Positions 33,303-41,189 of a stretch of DNA of 41,189 nt are shown here, one piece after another. Both the position numbers and the translations under genes were made by a program. Source of the DNA: Corallococcus exercitus. Its GTDB lineage: Bacteria; Myxococcota; Myxococcia; Myxococcales; Myxococcaceae. Under the pieces are notes generated by a model that saw nothing but the letters and a program-made list of their open reading frames with translations, had not been told where the DNA came from and ran no database searches. Where the stretch lies: NCBI RefSeq assembly GCF_003611585.1, contig NZ_RAVW01000029.1:1-41189 (forward strand), read 5' to 3'. Every line of letters starts with the position of its first letter. The stretch's first letter is position 1.

Positions 33303-33336
33303 AGCGGTGGCTTCGGGAGGAGCTGCCACGCGGACT

Positions 33337-33367
33337 CCGGCCACGTCCGGACTTCGGGCGTGGCCGG
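33337..33367. terminator. hairpin between convergent genes
   Basis: CCGGCCACG (33337-33345) and CGTGGCCGG (33359-33367) form a perfect 9-bp stem between the plus-strand CAP gene (stop 33302) and the minus-strand small gene (stop 33418). No T run follows on either strand. A second GGGCCC-based hairpin lies at 33382-33401. Both may reduce read-through in this convergent gap. Confidence 0.45.
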
Positions 33368-33417
33368 GTACAAGTTCGCGCGGGCCCGGTGACCTGGGCC
33401 CATGTCAGACGTCCTTG

Positions 33418-33651
33418 TTAGACAGGACGGCGCTGCGTGGCGTACGCCTCCAGCCCCATCTGCGGAGGAGCGAGGTTGGCGTACATCGGGCACTTCATGC
33501 ACGTGAACGACTGCCAGCCGCGACGGACGGCCTCATCGAGGCAGTTGTCGTAGTGGTTGCAGTTCAGGTTGCGATGCGTCTCGACGCCTGCCCGCTTCGG
33601 GCCGGCTTCGGGATTGATGGTCTGCGGCAGATCGGACGGACACGGCTTCAT
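33418..33651 (-). CDS. small Cys-rich protein, possible zinc ribbon
   Basis: A 77-residue protein that I do not recognise by name. Cys31, Cys37, Cys51 and Cys54 give the spacing C-x5-C-x13-C-x2-C around CNHYDNCLDE and FTCMKCPMY, a pattern suited to one structural metal ion. An additional Cys4 lies near the start. There is no signal peptide, so a cytosolic zinc-binding or nucleic-acid-related role is plausible. The start at 33651 is well supported by GGGAGG 5 nt upstream. The gene stands alone with long flanks: 115 nt after the CAP gene and 282 nt before the divergent transglycosylase gene. Conservation of all four Cys in relatives would settle that it is real. Confidence 0.75.
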   Translation of the reverse strand: MKPCPSDLPQTINPEAGPKRAGVETHRNLNCNHYDNCLDEAVRRGWQSFTCMKCPMYANLAPPQMGLEAYATQRRPV

Positions 33652-33933
33652 GGAGCCTCCCCTATGAGCTGTTTCCCCCCCCGAGGTCTGTGAACGAGCA
33701 GTGCTACCGACGACAGGTGTTCCTGACACGACGGCGGTCCGGAGTAGCGCTCAACGGCGGCGCAACGTAAGGATTCCCTTCGGATAGCGCAACGGGCCGA
33801 CCAGCCCGTGGGCGCGGGATCTAGGACTTGTCGGGCCGACTGTCAAACCGACCCCCGCCCACCTGGTGGGGAATGTCGACTGCAAACCTCTCGTTCCGAA
33901 GCCGCAAGGCCGCGAAGTGAAAGGAAGAATCCC

Positions 33934-36069
33934 ATGAGTTGGACCGGCTGGGTGGCGGGTTGGGTGACGGGGGTGGCGCTGGGGCAGTCCCCGGCGACGC
34001 TGGAGGCCGTCCGCCTGCACCGGTCCGACGCGGCGGCGCTCGCCCAGGCGGAGCTCGTCGCCTGCGAAAAGGCGAAATGCCCGGACGCGGGCCGCCTGGG
34101 CCTGCTCGCCGGGACGCTCGTGCTCTCCGACGGGGACGCGGCCCAGGCCCGGGACCTGCTCACCCGCCACACGCCCCCCGCGCCCCTGGAGGCCTTCCAC
34201 GCCTTCTACCTGGGCCAGGCGCGCTTCTACGCGGGCGATCCCAATGGCGCGGCGAAGGACTTCGAGCGGGCCCTGGAGAAGGCCTCCCCGGCCCTGGCCG
34301 TGCGTGCGCGCGCCCGGCTGGGGGAGTCGCTCCTGGACGCACACCGGCCCAAGGACGCGGCCCCGGTGCTGGAGTCGGCGGCGGCGGCGCAGCCCACCCC
34401 GGAGCTGCTCTTCCAGCGCGCCCAGGCCCGCGCGGCCACCGGCAACGCGGCGGGGCTGAGGGCGGACCTGAAGACCGTGGCGCTGCGCTTCCCCACCCAC
34501 CCCTACGCGGACGAGGCGCTGGCGCGGCTGGCCGCGCTGAAGCCCTCGGTGAAGCTCACCCTGCCCGAGCACCTCCAGCGCGTCCGGGAGTTCCTCTCCG
34601 ACGGCGCGCCGGAGCGGGCCGAGGAGGAGCTGGCGACGGCGGAGAAGCGCTCGCTGGTGAAGGGCGCGCCCGCGCAGGCGCAGGTGGCGCTGCTGCGCGC
34701 GCAGGTGCTCTTCGCGCGTGGCAAGCGGGAGGAGGCGGAGAAGGCGCTCGCGGTGGCGCGCAAGGGGCCGCCGGACATCGCCGCGGAGGCCGCGCTGGTG
34801 GTGGCGCGCCGGGCGCTGCGCTCGGACGACAACGAGAAGGCGCGCAAGTTGATGGCGGCGCTGGACAAGGCCTATCCGTCCCAGGCGGCCGGCGAGGAAG
34901 GCGCGTTCTTCGCCGCGTGGCTGGATTTGCAGGGCGGCCGCTTCGAGGACGCGGCGAAGTCCTTCGCGGACTACGAGAAGCGCTACAAGGGCTCGCGCCG
35001 CCGCGACGAGGCGATGTGGTTCCGCGCCCTCTCGCACATCCGGCTGGAGCAGTACGCGAAGGCGCGCCAGGCGCTGGACGACCTGGTGACGGCCTATCCG
35101 AAGACGAGCATGGCGCCGCAGGCGCGCTACTGGATGGCGCGCACGGAGGAGCTGGGCGGCGGCAAGCCCGCGACGGTGGGGCCGGGCTACGAGGCCGTCA
35201 TCAGCGCGGCGCCGGCGTCGTTCTACGCGCTGCTCGCCACGGAGCGGCTGCGCGAGCTGGGGCGCACGCCGCCCGCGGCCTTCCCGCAGCCTCCGAAGCA
35301 GCTCACCCTCCCCCGCCCGCCGGAGCTGGAGCTGGCGGTGGCGCTCACGCGCGCGGGCCTGTTCCGGGACGCGGCGGACGAGGTGCAGTCGCGCGTGTCG
35401 GGCCTGCGCACCGCGGACCAGGCGTTGCCGTTCGCGCACGCGCTGCTGCAGCTGGGCGAGTTCGGCCACGCGCACGTGGTGGCGGCGCGCTACCTGTGGG
35501 GCCGGGCCTTCGGGGCCAAGGCGCCGGACGCGCTGGCCGCGTTCTACCCGCGAGCGTTCGCGCAGGCGGTGGAGACGGAGGCCACGCGGCAGGCGCTGGA
35601 TCCATTCCTCGTGTGGGCCATCATGCGGCGGGAGAGCGCCTTCCGCCCGGAGGTGATGAGCGCGGCGGACGCGCGTGGGCTCATGCAGATCATCCCGCCC
35701 ACGGCGACGGAGATCGCCCAGAAGATGGCGGAGCCCGCGCCCGCCCCGGCGGACCTGTTCGCTCCGGAGCGCAACATCCGCTACGGCGCGTGGTACCTGG
35801 CGCAGCTGATGAAGCGCTTCGCGCACCCGGCGCTCGCGGCGGCGGCCTACAACGCGGGCCCCAAGGCGGCGGTGCGCTGGACGCAGGAGCGAGGCACCCT
35901 CCCGCTGGACCTCTTCGTGGAGTCCATCCCCTACCGGGAGACGCGCGGCTACGTGAAGCAGGTGGTGGCGGACCTGTACCTCTACCACCGCTTCTACGAG
36001 AAGGACGGCACCCAGGCCCGGCTGGCCATGACGGTGCCCGCGCCCTCCACGGACGGCGTCACCTTCTGA
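33934..36069 (+). CDS. slt: soluble lytic murein transglycosylase with TPR-rich N-terminus
   Basis: A 711-residue exported protein. The N-terminal hydrophobic stretch is short and Trp/Gly-rich (MSWTGWVAGWVTGVALGQ), a modest signal. Residues 30-450 are repeated helical hairpins of TPR type, such as AFHAFYLGQARFYAGDPNGAAKDFERALEKA. This resembles the superhelical ring of E. coli Slt70. The SLT catalytic domain (about 540-690) has Glu567 in MRRESAFRPE, then SAADARGLMQIIP and AAYNAGPKAAVRW. It should cleave the N-acetylmuramic acid to N-acetylglucosamine bond of peptidoglycan, forming anhydromuramic ends, in growth or cell separation. AAGGAAG lies 7 nt upstream of the chosen ATG. It has the usual size of the Slt70 family. 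Confidence 0.93.
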   Translation: MSWTGWVAGWVTGVALGQSPATLEAVRLHRSDAAALAQAELVACEKAKCPDAGRLGLLAGTLVLSDGDAAQARDLLTRHTPPAPLEAFHAFYLGQARFYAGDPNGAAKDFERALEKASPALAVRARARLGESLLDAHRPKDAAPVLESAAAAQPTPELLFQRAQARAATGNAAGLRADLKTVALRFPTHPYADEALARLAALKPSVKLTLPEHLQRVREFLSDGAPERAEEELATAEKRSLVKGAPAQAQVALLRAQVLFARGKREEAEKALAVARKGPPDIAAEAALVVARRALRSDDNEKARKLMAALDKAYPSQAAGEEGAFFAAWLDLQGGRFEDAAKSFADYEKRYKGSRRRDEAMWFRALSHIRLEQYAKARQALDDLVTAYPKTSMAPQARYWMARTEELGGGKPATVGPGYEAVISAAPASFYALLATERLRELGRTPPAAFPQPPKQLTLPRPPELELAVALTRAGLFRDAADEVQSRVSGLRTADQALPFAHALLQLGEFGHAHVVAARYLWGRAFGAKAPDALAAFYPRAFAQAVETEATRQALDPFLVWAIMRRESAFRPEVMSAADARGLMQIIPPTATEIAQKMAEPAPAPADLFAPERNIRYGAWYLAQLMKRFAHPALAAAAYNAGPKAAVRWTQERGTLPLDLFVESIPYRETRGYVKQVVADLYLYHRFYEKDGTQARLAMTVPAPSTDGVTF

Positions 36070-36164
36070 CGAGGCGGTGAAGGCTCAGGCGCCGCGCCAG
36101 CACGGGCGGCGCAGGCGCTTCGGCGCGAACGGGCCGCTGCCGATACTCGCGAAGCGCGCGGGCC

Positions 36165-36860
36165 TCAGGTGCCGCGCGCGGCCCGGCGGCGCTCGATTTC
36201 GTGCTCCAGCGACTGGACCACCTCCGACAGCGGCATGCTGCTGGAGTCCACGTGCACCGCGTCCTCGGCGGGCTTCAGGGGCGCCACCTCGCGCCCGGAG
36301 TCCGCGGCATCGCGGCGCGTCTGGTCCGTGAGGACGGCCTCCAGGCTGCTGTCCACGCCCTTCTGGAACAGCTCCTCGAAGCGGCGGCGCGCCCGCACCT
36401 CCGGGTCCGCCGCGAGGAAGAACTTCACGTCCGCGTCGGGGAACACCACCGTGCCGATGTCCCGGCCCTCCAGGATGGCACCCGACGGCGCCTCCAGCGC
36501 CAGCCGCCGCTGGAGCGCCAGCAGCCCCGCACGCACCACCGGCCGCCCCGACACCTGCGACGCGCCCATGGAGATGGGCGGCGTGCGGATCTCCCCGGAC
36601 ACGTCCTCACCGCCCAGGAAGACGTGGTTCTCCTCGCCCACCACCTGGAAGTGGATGCGCACGCGCCCAAGCAGCTCGCCCAGCTTCGCGTCGTCGTCGA
36701 ACGCGATGCCCTCGCGCGTGGCCATCAGCGCCACGCAGCGATAGATGGCGCCCGTGTCCACCAGCGCGAAGTTCAGCCGCCGCGCCAGCAGCTTCGACAC
36801 GGAGGACTTCCCTGCCCCGGCCGGCCCGTCGATGGCGACGATGAACGGACGCGCGCTCAT
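36165..36860 (-). CDS. cmk: cytidylate kinase
   Basis: A 231-residue cytosolic kinase that phosphorylates CMP and dCMP using ATP. The P-loop GPAGAGKSS is at 12-20. DTGAIYR is the NMP-binding start of the family and EGRDIGTVVFPDADVKFFL binds the pyrimidine. The long insert between 60 and 150 is normal for bacterial Cmk. The start at MSARPF (36860) is supported by GGAGGTCC upstream, and the ATGA overlap with the hisC stop couples the two. It is the last gene of the accA-hisC-cmk operon. The C-terminus ends in an Arg/Ala-rich helix. All parts appear intact. Confidence 0.96.
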   Translation of the reverse strand: MSARPFIVAIDGPAGAGKSSVSKLLARRLNFALVDTGAIYRCVALMATREGIAFDDDAKLGELLGRVRIHFQVVGEENHVFLGGEDVSGEIRTPPISMGASQVSGRPVVRAGLLALQRRLALEAPSGAILEGRDIGTVVFPDADVKFFLAADPEVRARRRFEELFQKGVDSSLEAVLTDQTRRDAADSGREVAPLKPAEDAVHVDSSSMPLSEVVQSLEHEIERRRAARGT

Positions 36861-37948
36861 GCCAGGACCTCCTTCAGCGCGGCCACGCACCGGGCGTTCT
36901 CCTGGGGCGTGCCCACGGAGATGCGCAGGCAGTTCGGGTGGCCGTTGCCCGCCATGGGCCGCACGATGACGCCCCGGCGCAGCAGCTGCTCGTACACCGC
37001 GGCGCCCGGACGGTGGCAGTCCACGAACACGAAGTTCGCGTGGCTCTCCGTCAGCGTGAGCCCCAGCTTCGGCAGCTCCTCCCCGAAGTAGCGCAGCCCC
37101 ACGCGGTTGTTCTCACGCGTGCGCTCCACGTGCTCCGTGTCCTCCAGCGCCGCCATACCCGCCGCCTGCGCCACCGTCGTCAGGTTGAACGGCATGCGCG
37201 TGCGGTGCACGTAGCCCGCGAGCTTCGCGTCCATCACCGCCGAGCCCAACCGGATGCCGGCGAGCCCGTGGATCTTGCTGAACGTGCGCAGCCCCACGAG
37301 GTTCGGATACGTGTGGAACAGCTCCACCGCGCTCGCGTAGTCGGGCCAGTCCACGAACTCCGCGTAGGCCTCGTCGTGGACGACGAGCACGTCCTTCGGC
37401 ACCGCCTGGAGGAACGTCTCCAGGTCCTTGCGCCCGAACGTGGTGCCCGTGGGGTTGTCCGGGTTGGCCAGGAACACCATGCGCGTGCGCGGCGTGACGG
37501 CGCGGGCCATGGCCTCCAGGTTGTAGCGGAAGCCCTCGCGCATGGGCACTTCCACGAACGCACGGCCGTGCGCCTGCGCGGAGATGCGGTACGCGGGGAA
37601 CGAGCCCTTGCACAGGAGGATCTCCTCCTCCGGCGTCGTGAACGTGCGGATGAGCAGCTCAATCAGCTCGTTGGATCCGCTGCCCAGCACCACTTCCTCT
37701 GGCTTCACGCCCAGGTGCGCGGCGAGCCGGCGCACCAGGTGGAAGCTCGTGGCGTCCGGGTACAGGTTCACCTGGCCAGCGGCGTTGCGCATGGCCTCCA
37801 CCGCGCGGGGCGACGGGCCCAGCGGGTTCTCGTTGGAGGCCAGCTTGATGACGCCGGTGAGGCCGTACTCGCGCTCGGTCTCCTCGATGGGCTTGCCGGG
37901 GACGTAGGCCTTGAGCGTCTCGACGTAGGGAGGAACGAGCGGTCGCAT
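36857..37948 (-). CDS. hisC: histidinol-phosphate aminotransferase
   Basis: A 363-residue PLP-dependent enzyme that transfers the amino group from glutamate to imidazole acetol phosphate in histidine biosynthesis. It is a fold-type I aminotransferase with Asp192 and Tyr195 in HDEAYAEF and the Schiff-base Lys225 in TFSKIHGLAGIRLG. The N-terminal KLASNENPLGPSP is characteristic of HisC. It may also act on aromatic amino acids, as some relatives do. It is placed between accA (13 nt upstream) and cmk (4-nt overlap), not with other his genes, so it might be a second, broad-range copy. The start follows accA closely and the length is standard. Confidence 0.94.
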   Translation of the reverse strand: MRPLVPPYVETLKAYVPGKPIEETEREYGLTGVIKLASNENPLGPSPRAVEAMRNAAGQVNLYPDATSFHLVRRLAAHLGVKPEEVVLGSGSNELIELLIRTFTTPEEEILLCKGSFPAYRISAQAHGRAFVEVPMREGFRYNLEAMARAVTPRTRMVFLANPDNPTGTTFGRKDLETFLQAVPKDVLVVHDEAYAEFVDWPDYASAVELFHTYPNLVGLRTFSKIHGLAGIRLGSAVMDAKLAGYVHRTRMPFNLTTVAQAAGMAALEDTEHVERTRENNRVGLRYFGEELPKLGLTLTESHANFVFVDCHRPGAAVYEQLLRRGVIVRPMAGNGHPNCLRISVGTPQENARCVAALKEVLA

Positions 37949-37961
37949 GTGATGGGAACCC

Positions 37962-38930
37962 TTACTTGCCGGAGAACATGCCGAGCGCGCGGAACTTGTC
38001 GTAGCGGTCGCGCACCAGCGCGTCCGGCGACAGCTCCGCCAGCTGGCCCAGGTGCTTGCGCAGCGTCTTGCCCAGAGACTCGGCCGCCTTGGCCGCGTCG
38101 CGGTGCGCCCCGCCCGGAGGCTCGGGAATCACCTCGTCGATGATCTTCATCTCCAGCAGGTCCTGCGCGGTGGGACGCATCGCGTCCGCGGCCTTGTCCG
38201 CCTTCGTCGCGTCGCGGAAGAGGATGGAGGCGCAGCCCTCCGGGGAGATGACGGAGTAGACGCTGTTCTGGAACATGAGCACGCGGTTGCCCACGCCGAT
38301 GGCCAGCGCGCCGCCGGAGCCGCCCTCGCCCACCACGGTGGAGATGATGGGCACGCGCAGCCGGCTCATGACCTCCAGGTTCACGGCGATGGCCTCCGCC
38401 TGGCCTCGCTCCTCCGCGCCGATGCCCGGGTACGCGCCCGGCGTGTCCACGAAGGTGAGGATGGGCTTCTCCATCCGCTCGGCCAGCTCCATCAGCCGGC
38501 GCGCCTTGCGGTAGCCCTCCGGGCGCGGCATGCCGAAGTTGCGCGCCATGTTCTCCTTGGTGTTGCGCCCCTTCTGATGGCCGATGAGCATCACCGTCTT
38601 GCCATCGAAGCGAGCGAAGCCGCCGACGATGGACGGGTCCTCGCCGAAGTGCCGGTCGCCGCACATCTCGAAGAAGTCCGTGAACAGGTACTGGACGTAG
38701 TCCAGGAAGTACGGACGCGAGCTGTGGCGCGACAGCTGCACCACCTGCCAGCGGGTCAGGTCGCTGAAGATCTCCGCCTGGAGCTTCTTCGCCTTCTTCT
38801 CCAGCTTGGAGATCTCCGAGGAGAAATCCGCCGTGCCGGTGGTGGAGAGGGCCTTCAGCTCCTCGATCTTCTTTTCCAGCTCGATGAGCGGGCGCTCGAA
38901 GTCGAGCGCGTAGCCAATGCCGGTTGCCAT
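37962..38930 (-). CDS. accA: acetyl-CoA carboxylase carboxyltransferase subunit alpha
   Basis: A 322-residue subunit of the carboxyltransferase that, with AccD, moves the carboxyl group from biotin to acetyl-CoA to make malonyl-CoA for fatty-acid synthesis. The family start is intact (ALDFERPLIELEKKIEEL), followed by RHSSRPYFLDYV and CGDRHFGEDPSIVGGFARF. The crotonase-like core contains FVDTPGAYPGIGAEERGQAEAIA, and the oxyanion-hole region GEGGSGGALAIGVGNRVLM is complete. The length agrees with the family. It is the first gene of the accA-hisC-cmk operon and is divergent from the TPR gene at 39023. Confidence 0.97.
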   Translation of the reverse strand: MATGIGYALDFERPLIELEKKIEELKALSTTGTADFSSEISKLEKKAKKLQAEIFSDLTRWQVVQLSRHSSRPYFLDYVQYLFTDFFEMCGDRHFGEDPSIVGGFARFDGKTVMLIGHQKGRNTKENMARNFGMPRPEGYRKARRLMELAERMEKPILTFVDTPGAYPGIGAEERGQAEAIAVNLEVMSRLRVPIISTVVGEGGSGGALAIGVGNRVLMFQNSVYSVISPEGCASILFRDATKADKAADAMRPTAQDLLEMKIIDEVIPEPPGGAHRDAAKAAESLGKTLRKHLGQLAELSPDALVRDRYDKFRALGMFSGK

Positions 38931-39022
38931 GGCGCCGAACTAGCACCAGGGTTGAGGCCTTTCAACGCGCAAGCGGTTACGCACCCCTGGAATGTTCCGG
39001 GGAGCCGCCCGTCTGGAGCCAC

Positions 39023-39718
39023 ATGGTCCTCGCCCTCTCCCTGCTGGCCCTGACCCTGTCCGCCGCCCCGGCCACGCCCCCTTCCGGCCGGGCCCTCAAC
39101 ACCCAGGGGTTCCGCCTCTACCAGTCCGGCCGCTACCCGGAGGCCCTGGAGAAGTTCCAGGCGGCCGCCCAGGCCACCCCGGACTACGCCCTGGCCCACT
39201 ACAACGCCGCCGCCACCCTGGGCCTCCTGCGCAAGCAGGGCAAGGTGTGCGAGTACAGCGCCCACCGCGACGTCATCGTGGAGAAGCTGGCCACCGCCGT
39301 GCGCCTGGACCCGCGCCGCCTCCAGCGGGCGAAGGAGGACCGGGACCTGGACGTCATCCGGGACACACTCGGCTGGCAGAAGCTGCTGGGCCGCACCCCC
39401 CAGAAGGAGGCCGACGTGCCAGGCCTCCTGAGGGCGGTGTCCTGGTACGGCCCCGGCGTGGGCGTCTACGGCACCACCCGCGCCCTCAAGTTCCAGGACG
39501 GCGGGCGCGTGGAGCTGTGGAGGAAGGACATCAACGACTCCGGCAAGCCGAAGGAGTCGCGCACCCAGGGCACGTACACCGTCCGGGGCCGCACGGTGGA
39601 GGTGAAGCTCCCCGGAACCGCCGCGCCCGTCACCGGCACCCTCACCGAGGCGGGCGCCCTCACCTTCCCGGAGCCCCTGGGCGGCTTCACCGACAGCCCG
39701 TCGGAGTGCGACGCCTGA
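39023..39718 (+). CDS. exported TPR protein, unknown function
   Basis: A 231-residue exported protein. The start at 39023 has GGAG 5 nt upstream and is followed by a signal peptide (LALSLLALTLSAAPATP). A TPR follows (about 22-65, LNTQGFRLYQSGRYPEALEKFQAAAQATPDYALAHYNAAATL). The C-terminal half (about 125-231) is beta-rich with GRVELWRKDIN, GTYTVRGRTVEVKLPG and TGTLTEAGALTFP, resembling a small ligand-binding barrel. One Cys is near the TPR (KVCEYS) and one near the end (SECDA); they might pair. I know no function. The longer frame from 38924 would remove the signal and overlap the accA promoter region. Confidence 0.75.
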   Translation: MVLALSLLALTLSAAPATPPSGRALNTQGFRLYQSGRYPEALEKFQAAAQATPDYALAHYNAAATLGLLRKQGKVCEYSAHRDVIVEKLATAVRLDPRRLQRAKEDRDLDVIRDTLGWQKLLGRTPQKEADVPGLLRAVSWYGPGVGVYGTTRALKFQDGGRVELWRKDINDSGKPKESRTQGTYTVRGRTVEVKLPGTAAPVTGTLTEAGALTFPEPLGGFTDSPSECDA

Positions 39719-39726
39719 CGTGGCGG

Positions 39727-39753
39727 GGCGTGAAGTGACGACCCGTTCACGCC
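39727..39753. terminator. hairpin after the TPR protein gene
   Basis: GGCGTGAA (39727-39734) and TTCACGCC (39746-39753) form a perfect 8-bp stem with an 11-nt loop, starting 8 nt after the stop of the TPR gene. No T tract follows. GTGAA-N11-TTCAC could also be an operator for the downstream membrane protein gene. Confidence 0.4.
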
Positions 39754-39832
39754 TACACGCCTCCAGGGAGCGCCGCCCTGGCGCGCCTGCCTGCCGGTGC
39801 CCACCTTCCCGCTGTAGCGGAGGGGGAAAGCA

Positions 39833-40300
39833 GTGCACCGACTCAACGCAAGACACTGGGGCCTGGTCGCCATCGTCGCGGCATCGCCCTTCGTCCTCGC
39901 CTTCGTGCTGGGCGCCGCGGCCCCCCAGCTCTTGGAGCCGGTGCTGGGCACCCCGGTCGGCGGGCTGAGCTGGGGGCTGGCCACGGTGCTGGGGCTCGTC
40001 GGCGGCGCCCTCTTCGCGCGCATCCTCGCGGCCCTGCAGCGCCCGCGCATCCAGGCGTCCCCGGTGCTGCGCCTCCTGGGCACGGTGGGCGGGGCCAGCG
40101 TGGTGGTGAGCCTGTGCATCGTGCCGGCGGTGGCGCTGATGCTCGTGGGGCCGGCCTGGGTGCTCCAGCAGCATCTGGAGGTGCCGGCGGCCCCGACGGT
40201 GCGCTCGCTCAAGGCGAGCGCCGTGGACCTGCTGGGCCAGGCGCGCCGGGCGTATCCCCACCGGCTGCCCCTGTCCCTGCTCTTGCCGGGCCCCCACTAG
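39833..40300 (+). CDS. small multi-pass membrane protein, unknown function
   Basis: A 155-residue protein from a GTG start with a strong GGAGGGGG site 7 nt upstream. Three hydrophobic helices are visible: HWGLVAIVAASPFVLAFVLGA (about 8-28), LSWGLATVLGLVGGALFARILA (about 45-67) and GASVVVSLCIVPAVALMLVGPAW (about 87-109). A short soluble tail follows. The family is unknown. A small stem CCGC-TGTA-GCGG (39809-39820) abuts the ribosome-binding site. It is convergent with the ArsA-like gene, 19 nt apart, and in the same direction as the TPR gene upstream. Confidence 0.7.
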   Translation: MHRLNARHWGLVAIVAASPFVLAFVLGAAAPQLLEPVLGTPVGGLSWGLATVLGLVGGALFARILAALQRPRIQASPVLRLLGTVGGASVVVSLCIVPAVALMLVGPAWVLQQHLEVPAAPTVRSLKASAVDLLGQARRAYPHRLPLSLLLPGPH

Positions 40301-40319
40301 GCGCCCGGCGTCTCCAACG

Positions 40320-41189
40320 TCAGGCCGCCTTGATCTTCGCCGGCGGCGCGGACAGCGCATACCACGCGGTGCGGAACGCCTTGAGCTCGCGAAGCCCCGC
40401 GGGGTGACGGCCCAGCGCGGGCGCCATCGTCACGGGCAGGCCGATCTTCTTCTCCATGGCCTTGGCCGCGTTGAGCTCCAGCTTGCGGCGGTTCTCGCAC
40501 TTCTCGCAGGTGGACTTGGGGCCCACGCGGTTGACGAGCACCCGCTCCACCTGGAGCTTCTTCTCCTTGAGGTACTCCACCAGCCGCTCCGTGCGGGACG
40601 CAGCCAGGTCCTCGCCGCGCGTGACGACGACGAAGCGCGACTCGCTGGGGGACGCCAGCGCGTCCTCGAAGCGCTTCACGTGCTTGAGCATCGCCGCCAG
40701 GTCATCCGCCAGCTCGCCCAGGCCCTTGGCCCGGTGCTTGTTGAGGATGCCGTGCAGCGCGCCCAGCCACGTCTTCGCCGTGTCCGCCAGCTCCACCACG
40801 CGCACGTTCGTCACCTGCGGCGACGAGTCCACCACGATGCGCTTGAAGCGCTCCTGCACCAGCGCGTCCGTGAGGACGGACATGGCCGCCAGCTCGTCGA
40901 TGCCCGGGGGCGCGCACTCCAGCAGGTTGCGCAGGTAGAGCAGATCCGCCGGCACGTCGTTGCCCGCCTTGGGCGCGCCCTCGAAGGCCTTCTCCGCCTT
41001 CTCCTTCAGCCGCTTGCGCAGGGCATTGAACCAGCCCGCCATGTCCAGCTCGCGCGCGTACAGGCCCTTGGTGCCCTTCACCTGCGTTTCGGTGTCCGTC
41101 AGGCGGCTCTGCAGCACGTCCGACAGCGAGTGCGCGGGGTCCGTGGAGATGAGGAGCACCGGCCCCTCCTTCTCCGTCAGCGTCACCGC
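40320..41189 (-). CDS. ArsA/Get3-family ATPase (partial, continues off the window)
   Basis: The last 289 codons of a cytosolic ATPase of the ArsA/Get3 group. The amino end with the deviant P-loop is off the right edge. What remains begins AVTLTEKEGPVLLISTDPAHSLSDVL, where STDPAHSLSD is the family switch motif. Next comes VVDSSPQVTNVRVVELADTAKTWL in place of the common DTAPTGHTLRLL motif, and a CEKCE pair of the kind Get3 uses for zinc-bridged dimers. It ends in the amphipathic-helix-like region typical of the family. The job could be targeting of membrane proteins, energising of an efflux pump, or something specific to myxobacteria. An internal GTG (41186) is not taken as the start. Confidence 0.88.
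   Translation of the reverse strand, partial: AVTLTEKEGPVLLISTDPAHSLSDVLQSRLTDTETQVKGTKGLYARELDMAGWFNALRKRLKEKAEKAFEGAPKAGNDVPADLLYLRNLLECAPPGIDELAAMSVLTDALVQERFKRIVVDSSPQVTNVRVVELADTAKTWLGALHGILNKHRAKGLGELADDLAAMLKHVKRFEDALASPSESRFVVVTRGEDLAASRTERLVEYLKEKKLQVERVLVNRVGPKSTCEKCENRRKLELNAAKAMEKKIGLPVTMAPALGRHPAGLRELKAFRTAWYALSAPPAKIKAA

Overview
The window reads as chromosomal core DNA of a myxobacterium of the family Myxococcaceae (Myxococcus, Corallococcus or a close relative). GC content is very high with strong G/C bias at third codon positions. Long antisense open frames are shadows of real genes. Marker genes point the same way: a Lon protease that matches my memory of Myxococcus xanthus LonV almost residue for residue, a pfk-pkn4 gene pair, three FHA proteins, Cys-rich surface lipoproteins and an FHA-GAF sigma-54 activator. 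I saw no tRNA, rRNA, insertion sequence, phage gene or CRISPR array.

Layout. 1-332 is gene-free, with a C tract, an operator-like palindrome and a terminator. 333-1550 (-) is a von Willebrand A lipoprotein, divergent from lon (1820-4279, +). 4369-5565 (-) is a cytochrome P450, divergent from an aldo/keto reductase (5651-6631, +). 6655-9719 (-) holds an FHA membrane protein, a trypsin-like protease overlapping it by 13 nt, and a small membrane protein. 9825-10304 (+) is a short TPR-like protein.

10459-18949 (+) is the most interesting block: phosphofructokinase, the Ser/Thr kinase Pkn4, a TPR/coiled-coil membrane protein, an FHA-GAF-AAA+ sigma-54 activator and two lipoproteins, all co-directional with short or overlapping junctions. 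Pkn4 of M. xanthus is known to phosphorylate Pfk on Thr-226, and Thr-226 is present here in an Arg-Arg-Ala-Thr context. The later genes suggest that the metabolic kinase module sits in a larger signalling and envelope operon.

18960-21453 (-) holds three envelope proteins: a single-helix protein, a TPR membrane protein and an outer-membrane barrel. 21647-22072 (+) is a YCII/DGPF protein and 22077-23960 (-) is MutL with a degenerate endonuclease motif. 24093-27607 (+) is an epimerase/dehydratase coupled to a giant acyltransferase whose N-terminal 60% is histone-H1-like and repetitive. 27638-31205 (-) holds an FHA-GGDEF diguanylate cyclase and a large Cys-rich lipoprotein. 31390-33302 (+) is a DciA/DUF721 protein coupled to a CAP-domain protein. 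33418-33651 (-) is a 77-residue Cys-rich protein. 33934-36069 (+) is a soluble lytic transglycosylase with a TPR-rich N-terminus.

36165-38930 (-) is a tight accA-hisC-cmk housekeeping operon. 39023-40300 (+) carries a TPR protein and a small membrane protein. 40320-41189 (-) is an ArsA/Get3-type ATPase cut off by the window edge.

Function assignments rest on motifs read by eye and on remembered families. No search was run, and start codons are judged from ribosome-binding sites and family lengths.
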